Source of the DNA: J051 sp040752255 | GTDB taxonomy: Bacteria > Armatimonadota > Fimbriimonadia > Fimbriimonadales > ATM1 | Length of the DNA: 19,381 bases | Direction: 5' to 3' | Assembly: GCA_040752255.1 (NCBI GenBank) | Contig: JBFMFD010000035.1 | Location: 1 to 19,381 of the forward strand | Shown here: positions 15,893-19,381 of the stretch, one piece after another | Position numbering within the stretch: position 1 is the stretch's first letter | How the letters are laid out: each line of letters opens with the position of its first letter | Made by a program: the position numbers and the translations under genes | Notes under the pieces: generated by a model | Told to the model about the DNA's origin: nothing | Seen by the model: only the letters and a program-made list of their open reading frames with translations | The model's database searches: none

Positions 15893-15895
15893 CTT
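15889..15895 (-). promoter_or_regulatory. Shine-Dalgarno-like AAGGTGG favouring the TTG start at 15880
   Basis: AAGGTGG overlaps the TAA stop of the Cys-rich gene and lies 8 bases before TTG 15880, which is in frame with the membrane protein. It is one mismatch from AAGGAGG. GTG 15892 lies inside this site and is the competing start. Confidence 0.4.
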
Positions 15896-16304
15896 AGTTT
15901 CCGTAGCACTGTCCGTTGGTGCCGCACGTGGATCCCGCACTTGGGTACAGGAGGCACTCCTTCACCCAGCCGATCGCACAGCACTTCCATCGGCCGACGA
16001 CCTGATCACATGTAAGCGGGGTCGTTTCTTCACAGCAGTATCGAAACTTCACGCCGTAATGATCCCCGCCGCAGGGCGAGTCCTGGCTCCCATTGCACTC
16101 GCCACTCTCAACGCAGATCGGATCGTCGCCCGGTTCGGGCACCCCGTGGCATGGCCTCGGGATCTGACTGATGGAAGGGCTAGGAAGCGCGGTCACCAAC
16201 AGGGCGATCGCCACCCCCGTCAGAGCAGGAAGGCCAGCCATGCGGATGAAGACCGCGGCGAGACCCTTTGACACTCGCGAGTTCCAGTTTTTCAGATTCA
16301 TCAT
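15894..16304 (-). CDS. Small exported protein with 12 cysteines
   Basis: 136 aa. After a long hydrophobic export signal (LTGVAIALLVTALPSPSISQ, about 28-47) comes a mature part of about 90 residues containing all 12 cysteines: 52, 64, 70, 78, 90, 91, 99, 108, 109, 117, 127 and 133, with two CC pairs. An even number of cysteines in an exported domain suggests six disulfides. Start ATG 16304 (or the adjacent second ATG) has GAGGTGA, a near-ideal ribosome site, just upstream. It lies between a prepilin-like gene (43-base gap) and a membrane-protein gene, with a thioredoxin-fold protein two genes upstream that could oxidise or isomerise it. I considered the methylamine dehydrogenase light chain, also small with 12 cysteines, but the tryptophans and order do not fit. 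Function unknown. Confidence 0.75.
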   Translation of the reverse strand: MMNLKNWNSRVSKGLAAVFIRMAGLPALTGVAIALLVTALPSPSISQIPRPCHGVPEPGDDPICVESGECNGSQDSPCGGDHYGVKFRYCCEETTPLTCDQVVGRWKCCAIGWVKECLLYPSAGSTCGTNGQCYGN

Positions 16305-16347
16305 CTTGTTTCACCTCGTTAGTTTGCAAGCTAGTCCGACACCGTCG

Positions 16348-16980
16348 TCAATCCGCAGGGTCGGACCACCATTGGAGAAAGAAAGCATTCCCCTCCTTCC
16401 GCCGATTCAGAAGCTGGCCCGAGAGGAGCACGGACAACCCTCGCTTTTTCGACCGAATACTCATCATGGACGTGCCGGCAGGGTTGCAGTACGGATCCAG
16501 GAACATGACCATGTTTTGGCGATACGTTCTGATGTATTCGCCGTACGCGGATGCGTTGCCCACCGAACTCATAGCATAGGGGCTGAAAAACAGCGGCGCG
16601 AAGGTGTACCAGCCCCGTACGAACGTGGGACCGGTGTCGAACACAGTTTGGTCCGCACCACACGGCGACTGCCAAAGCCTAGGGGTTACTCCGTAAGCAG
16701 CGAAAGGGTCCGGTTCGGGCGAGCCGGGGTATACGGAGGCCCGCTCCGGCAAGCCGATGCGGTAGTAGGACTCCGGCCCAGTAAAGACATCGACACCGTC
16801 CCAAGCGTTCCGATACATTTCGAGCGCAAGCCACATCTGGTGCAAGTTCGAACTGGAGGCCGTGACTTTGGACCCATCCTTCACGCGCATGAACACCGGA
16901 ATCAACAGAGCCGCGACGATCGCGATGATCACCAGCACGACAAGCGCCTCAACGAGTGTCAATGCAAAGTTTCGTCTCAT
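16348..16980 (-). CDS. Prepilin-like (type IV pilin/pseudopilin-like) protein
   Basis: 210 aa with a class III signal: MRRNFA then LTLVEALVVLVIIAIVAALL. The Glu at mature position 5 and the hydrophobic helix are as in type IV pilins, but the residue before the cleavage site is Ala rather than the usual Gly, and mature position 1 is Leu rather than Phe. The C-terminal part is aromatic-rich, with Cys107 and Cys165 as its only cysteines, possibly a disulfide. ATG 16980 is chosen because AAGGAG (16995-16990) lies 9 bases upstream and it overlaps the thioredoxin-like gene's stop as ATGA; upstream in-frame codons lie inside that gene. Such proteins assemble into pili or pseudopili in the inner membrane, or serve as isolated surface proteins. 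No pilus assembly gene is in the window. Confidence 0.85.
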   Translation of the reverse strand: MRRNFALTLVEALVVLVIIAIVAALLIPVFMRVKDGSKVTASSSNLHQMWLALEMYRNAWDGVDVFTGPESYYRIGLPERASVYPGSPEPDPFAAYGVTPRLWQSPCGADQTVFDTGPTFVRGWYTFAPLFFSPYAMSSVGNASAYGEYIRTYRQNMVMFLDPYCNPAGTSMMSIRSKKRGLSVLLSGQLLNRRKEGNAFFLQWWSDPAD

Positions 16981-17525
16981 CTCTGCATTCTCCTTGCGAA
17001 TTGAGCCAACGTCTCTCCCGCCCGCGCCATGCCAGAGATGGTACCGTCCTTTTGCAGCCACAGCGCGACGGACGGAGTTCCCAACTCGGCAGGAAGCATC
17101 ACCGAGGACTCTCTCCCCGCTACAACGCGCAGGCGAGAGTCCGCTACCAATGTGTGCGGAACATCTGCAAGGCGGGCGCGAGTGACAATGACGATCGGAA
17201 CCCCCACATCCGGCAAAGACTTCCTGATCGCCTCCGCGTCAAGGCACGGCCCGCACACCACTGGCACCAGCAGCAGTTCCGTTTGAGCTTTGATTGGACG
17301 TGCGAAGCTATCAACGTCCTGCACGTTCAGTTGAATCCCTTCGTGGACACTTGATGCTTGATCCGCTGGCTGCGCGGCACCCGACCACGCCGACGCAGCA
17401 ATGTCTGGCCGGTACAGCTGCACAAGCACGATTGCCAGCGCAGCCACGCCGACCGCCAGACCGACATACGCGAGGACATCCTTCTCGCCGAAGTGCGGCC
17501 CCGTTTGGTGCCTTGCCGCCTTCAT
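16977..17525 (-). CDS. Membrane-anchored thioredoxin-fold protein (CGPC)
   Basis: 182 aa from ATG 17525. One N-terminal transmembrane helix (about 17-38, YVGLAVGVAALAIVLVQLY) tethers a thioredoxin-like domain facing outward. Signatures are ELLLVPVVCGPCLDAEAI with the redox pair Cys91 and Cys94, and the cis-proline region LGTPSVALW (Pro151) followed by a KDG turn. CGPC is the active-site motif of classical thioredoxins. MauD-like or TlpA-like proteins have the same design; I cannot assign a subfamily. ATG 17534, three codons earlier, is an equally possible start. The open frame extends to 17753 but enters the TPR gene, so longer starts are unlikely. The stop overlaps the prepilin-like gene as ATGA. 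A run of ten G (coding strand) lies just upstream. Confidence 0.82.
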   Translation of the reverse strand: MKAARHQTGPHFGEKDVLAYVGLAVGVAALAIVLVQLYRPDIAASAWSGAAQPADQASSVHEGIQLNVQDVDSFARPIKAQTELLLVPVVCGPCLDAEAIRKSLPDVGVPIVIVTRARLADVPHTLVADSRLRVVAGRESSVMLPAELGTPSVALWLQKDGTISGMARAGETLAQFARRMQR

Positions 17526-17542
17526 GGCCACCATTTTACCCA

Positions 17543-17552
17543 CCCCCCCCCC
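17543..17552 (-). repeat. G10 homopolymer just upstream of the thioredoxin-like gene
   Basis: Ten consecutive C on the plus strand, read as ten G on the coding strand. The tract ends 8 bases before ATG 17534 and 17 bases before ATG 17525. Homopolymers of this length are prone to slippage and can change promoter or ribosome-site spacing. Confidence 0.9.
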
Positions 17553-17586
17553 GGGTGCAACTCTGATTTCTAAGGGGTTTTTACGC

Positions 17587-18012
17587 TCAATCGCCGGTGA
17601 ACTCGATGTCAACCTCGGGCTTGTTCTCATCGCGCTCCCAGCCGACGGCTGGCCGCTCCACGTTCTCGCGGATGGACTCCAATCGAACGCGTAGCACCTC
17701 GTCGTTCGGATGATAGCGATAGAGTCGCTCGGCGACCGGGAGCGCCTGCTCATACCGCTTCAGCTGTATGCGTACCTCGATAAGGTCCATCGCAACATCG
17801 TACTGCGAGTCGTCGGCTGCAAGGCTTGTGGCGAGGTGCTCGTCGGCGAGCGAAAGCGCTCCGACGGCGCGATACGCCCGGCCGATGAGCGCGTTCGCCT
17901 GGATGTCGTTGCCGTATCGCTTCAAATAGCGACGAAGTGTGCCCAGCGCCTCGTCCGTTCGCCCCTTTTCCAGCAGTTGCTCGGCCTTTCTCAGCGTTTC
18001 TTCCCTTCTCAT
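17587..18012 (-). CDS. TPR-repeat protein
   Basis: 141 aa, soluble, no signal peptide. Two to three tetratricopeptide-like helix pairs can be read: AEQLLEKGRTDEALGTLRRY, then ANALIGRAYRAVGALSLADE, then IQLKRYEQALPVAERLYRYH, with the typical small residues and a proline-bearing turn after the last. Such repeats mediate protein-protein contact. The C-terminus is acidic. Start ATG 18012 has only a weak AGG close by. It is divergent from the molybdoenzyme gene and 52 bases upstream of ATG 17534 of the thioredoxin-like gene on the same strand, so it may head the cluster or be separate. Specific partner unknown. Confidence 0.82.
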   Translation of the reverse strand: MRREETLRKAEQLLEKGRTDEALGTLRRYLKRYGNDIQANALIGRAYRAVGALSLADEHLATSLAADDSQYDVAMDLIEVRIQLKRYEQALPVAERLYRYHPNDEVLRVRLESIRENVERPAVGWERDENKPEVDIEFTGD

Positions 18013-18022
18013 AACCTGCGAC

Positions 18023-18038
18023 GGGCGCCCCCGCGCCC
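18023..18038. repeat. Short GC-rich inverted repeat upstream of the TPR gene
   Basis: GGGCGC and GCGCCC flank a CCCC loop, giving a 6-bp stem 11 bases upstream of the TPR gene's ATG. It could hinder ribosome access in that leader, but a stem this short in GC-rich DNA may be chance. Confidence 0.3.
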
Positions 18039-18120
18039 TCTTATGTTACTACGCGCCGCCGTGCCGACGCGCTACCGAGGCGCAGCGCCGCCCCTAACGA
18101 CGGGCACGACCTTCCACTGA

Positions 18121-18136
18121 TATGACCCAGGTCATA
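18121..18136. promoter_or_regulatory. FNR-like palindrome upstream of the molybdoenzyme gene
   Basis: TATGACC-CA-GGTCATA is a perfect 7-bp inverted repeat with a 2-base centre. Its core TGAC-N4-GTCA matches CRP/FNR-family operators (FNR/ANR type TTGAY-N4-RTCAA) except for the outermost T. It lies in the 178-base divergent intergenic region (18013-18190) and is centred about 41.5 bases before the start site expected from the AATACT at 18159-18164, as in class II activation. Confidence 0.5.
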
Positions 18137-18152
18137 GCGGAGCGTGGCGCGA

Positions 18153-18171
18153 ATGCCCAATACTGGGGCAT
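18153..18171. promoter_or_regulatory. Putative -10 element within a second inverted repeat
   Basis: AATACT (18159-18164) is a plausible -10 hexamer for the downstream gene. It sits in the 7-base centre of ATGCCC-N7-GGGCAT, perfect 6-bp arms. A protein bound to this repeat would cover the promoter. Chance cannot be excluded. Confidence 0.35.
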
Positions 18172-18176
18172 CCGCC

Positions 18177-18182
18177 AAGGAG
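18177..18182 (+). promoter_or_regulatory. Ribosome site AAGGAG deciding the TTG start at 18191
   Basis: AAGGAG lies 8 bases before TTG 18191 and is in strong agreement with the consensus. The alternative ATG at 18122 has no such site and falls inside the palindrome. Confidence 0.75.
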
Positions 18183-18190
18183 ACGCCCTT

Positions 18191-19381
18191 TTGTCCGAAG
18201 TTAGCCGAAGAGAGTTCCTGACCCTCGCCGCAGCCGCGGCGGGGACCGGCGTCGCCTCACGCCTTTTGTTCAATCACCTCCGCGCTGCGCGCGCCATCGA
18301 GAATCCGCTCGCCCACTACCCCGACCGAGGCTGGGAGGACGTGTACCGCGAGCAGTATCGCTACGACTCCGCGTTCAGTTTTGTCTGCTCGCCGAACTGC
18401 ACCCACGCCTGCCGCATGATCGCGGTGAAACGGAACGGCGTGATTCTCCGGACTGAGCCTGCATACGATGTGGAGCGCTACGCAGACCTTTTCGGCAACA
18501 CCGCGACGGCGGCATGGCACCCACGAGGATGCTCGAAGGGATACACGATCCACCGCCGACTCTACGGGCCGTACCGGCTGAAGTATCCGATGGTGCGCAG
18601 GGGTTGGAGGGAGTGGGCGGAAGACGGCTATCCGACGCTAACGCCGGAACTTCGTACCAAGTACCGGTTTGATTCACGAGGCACAGACACGCTTACCCGC
18701 GTCACCTGGGAGGAGGCGTTCACCCTCATTGCAGACGGCCTCATTGCCATCGCACGAACCTACAGCGGCGACGAGGGACGGCGCATCTTGGAGTCTCATG
18801 GTTATCCACCGGAGATGCTGGACGCGATGCACGGTGCGGGTACTCGAACGGTCAAGTGTCGAGGTGGCATGGGCTTGCTCGGCGTGATCGGCAAGTACGG
18901 ACTGTATCGCTTCGCCAACATGCTCGGCCTCCTCGATGCACACGTCCGCGGAGTGCCGCCCGAGGAAGCCCTCGGAGGGCGCAAGTGGTCGAACTACACC
19001 TGGCACGGAGACCAAGCGCCCGGCATGCCGTTCGTTCACGGGCTGCAGTCCTCTGAGCCTGACCTCAACGACCTTCGCCTGAGCAAGTTGCACATCCAGG
19101 TGGGCAAGAACCTCGTCGAGAACAAGCTCGCGGAGTCGCACTTCTTCATCGAGCTGATGGAGCGAGGCGGCAAGATCGTGGTTATCACACCCGAATACGG
19201 GCCGCCCGCGACGAAGGCGGACTATTGGATACCCGTGCGACCCGGGGTTACGGACACGGCGCTGTTCCTCGGTATCAGCAAGATCCTGATTGACGAGGGG
19301 ATGTACGACGAGCAGTTCGTCAAAGAGTACACCGACTTCCCGTTGCTGGTCAGAACGGACACCTTGAAGCGGCTGCGTGCT
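18191..19381 (+). CDS. Tat-exported nitrite oxidoreductase/nitrate reductase-like molybdenum subunit (N-terminal part)
   Basis: 397 codons, open to the right edge; complete relatives exceed 1000 aa. TTG 18191 is chosen because AAGGAG lies 8 bases upstream and the protein then begins with a typical Tat signal, MSEVSRREFLTLAAAAAGTG. Next comes the [4Fe-4S] (FS0) segment CSPNCTHACRM with Cys66, Cys70, Cys74 and, later, Cys114 in HPRGCSKG. YGPYRLKYPMVRRGW follows, then YTWHGDQAPGMPFVHGLQ, whose Asp274 is the likely molybdenum ligand, and SKLHIQVGKNLVENK with TPEYGPPATKADYWIPVRPG. These match type II DMSO-reductase-family enzymes of the NxrA/NarG kind, which interconvert nitrite and nitrate (others act on chlorate, selenate or hydrocarbons). 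NarG has His in place of the first Cys. The active site would be outside the cytoplasm. Substrate is inferred from family only; electron-transfer subunits should lie beyond the window. Confidence 0.88.
   Translation, partial: MSEVSRREFLTLAAAAAGTGVASRLLFNHLRAARAIENPLAHYPDRGWEDVYREQYRYDSAFSFVCSPNCTHACRMIAVKRNGVILRTEPAYDVERYADLFGNTATAAWHPRGCSKGYTIHRRLYGPYRLKYPMVRRGWREWAEDGYPTLTPELRTKYRFDSRGTDTLTRVTWEEAFTLIADGLIAIARTYSGDEGRRILESHGYPPEMLDAMHGAGTRTVKCRGGMGLLGVIGKYGLYRFANMLGLLDAHVRGVPPEEALGGRKWSNYTWHGDQAPGMPFVHGLQSSEPDLNDLRLSKLHIQVGKNLVENKLAESHFFIELMERGGKIVVITPEYGPPATKADYWIPVRPGVTDTALFLGISKILIDEGMYDEQFVKEYTDFPLLVRTDTLKRLRA

Noticed and set aside
15893..15940. GTG 15940 as start of the membrane protein
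   Set aside because: It would overlap the Cys-rich gene by 47 bases and add a polar stretch before the basic-hydrophobic anchor.
15894..17525. Methylamine dehydrogenase cluster (MauA-like small 12-Cys protein with MauD-like thioredoxin)
   Set aside because: The cysteine order and tryptophan positions do not fit MauA, and no heavy-chain or mauE/mauG gene is nearby.
18122..18190. ATG 18122 as start of the molybdoenzyme
   Set aside because: It has no ribosome site, lies within a palindrome and would put 23 residues before the Tat motif region; TTG 18191 with AAGGAG fits better.

Overview
This window is GC-rich, gene-dense bacterial chromosome. It contains 13 protein genes, two of which run off the ends. 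I see no RNA gene, insertion sequence, phage gene or CRISPR array. No gene-free stretch exceeds 300 bases; the two largest gaps are about 120 bases (900-1019) and about 178 bases (18013-18190), and both are divergent promoter regions. The taxon cannot be read directly. The mix of a SpoIID/LytB-domain protein without sporulation genes nearby, a prepilin-like protein, several exported proteins of unknown function, OGG1-type glycosylase, an actinobacterial-like coiled-coil insertion in RpoC and a Tat-exported nitrite oxidoreductase-like molybdoenzyme would fit Armatimonadota (Fimbriimonadia-like) or a nearby phylum. That is inference at low to moderate confidence.

Layout. (1) 1-899, minus: the N-terminal part of an exported SpoIID/LytB-domain protein, divergent from (2) rpoB (1020-5027) and rpoC (5060-9682), plus strand. 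This core RNA polymerase pair has its own promoter and lacks the usual upstream rplJ/rplL and downstream rpsL/rpsG. Both subunits carry large insertions, and the rifampicin pocket of RpoB departs from consensus at two contact positions. A strong hairpin follows rpoC and lies inside the 3' end of the convergent gene. (3) 9692-15119, minus: an operon-like run (in transcription order) of three exported proteins of related design, then ligA (NAD-dependent DNA ligase) and an OGG1-type 8-oxoguanine glycosylase overlapping ligA by 8 bases. (4) 15212-18012, minus: a TPR protein, a membrane-anchored thioredoxin-fold protein with a CGPC motif, a prepilin-like protein, a 12-cysteine exported protein and a one-helix membrane protein. 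This is the least familiar part of the window and the best candidate for an undescribed envelope or extracellular system. (5) 18191 to the right end, plus: the N-terminal 397 residues of a Tat-exported NarG/NxrA-type molybdopterin oxidoreductase. A FNR-like palindrome and a -10-like element sit where class II activation would need them.

How the parts relate: the polymerase pair and the ligA-ogg pair are housekeeping genes in unusual neighbourhoods. In the 15.2-17.5 kb cluster a membrane-held disulfide-active protein lies next to a gene for a small exported protein with an even number of cysteines and next to a pilin-like gene with an ATGA stop/start overlap. This suggests one coordinated, redox-assisted export or assembly function. 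The terminal molybdoenzyme points to respiratory nitrogen-oxide (or similar oxyanion) chemistry on the outer face of the membrane, probably controlled by oxygen or nitrogen oxides through a CRP/FNR regulator.
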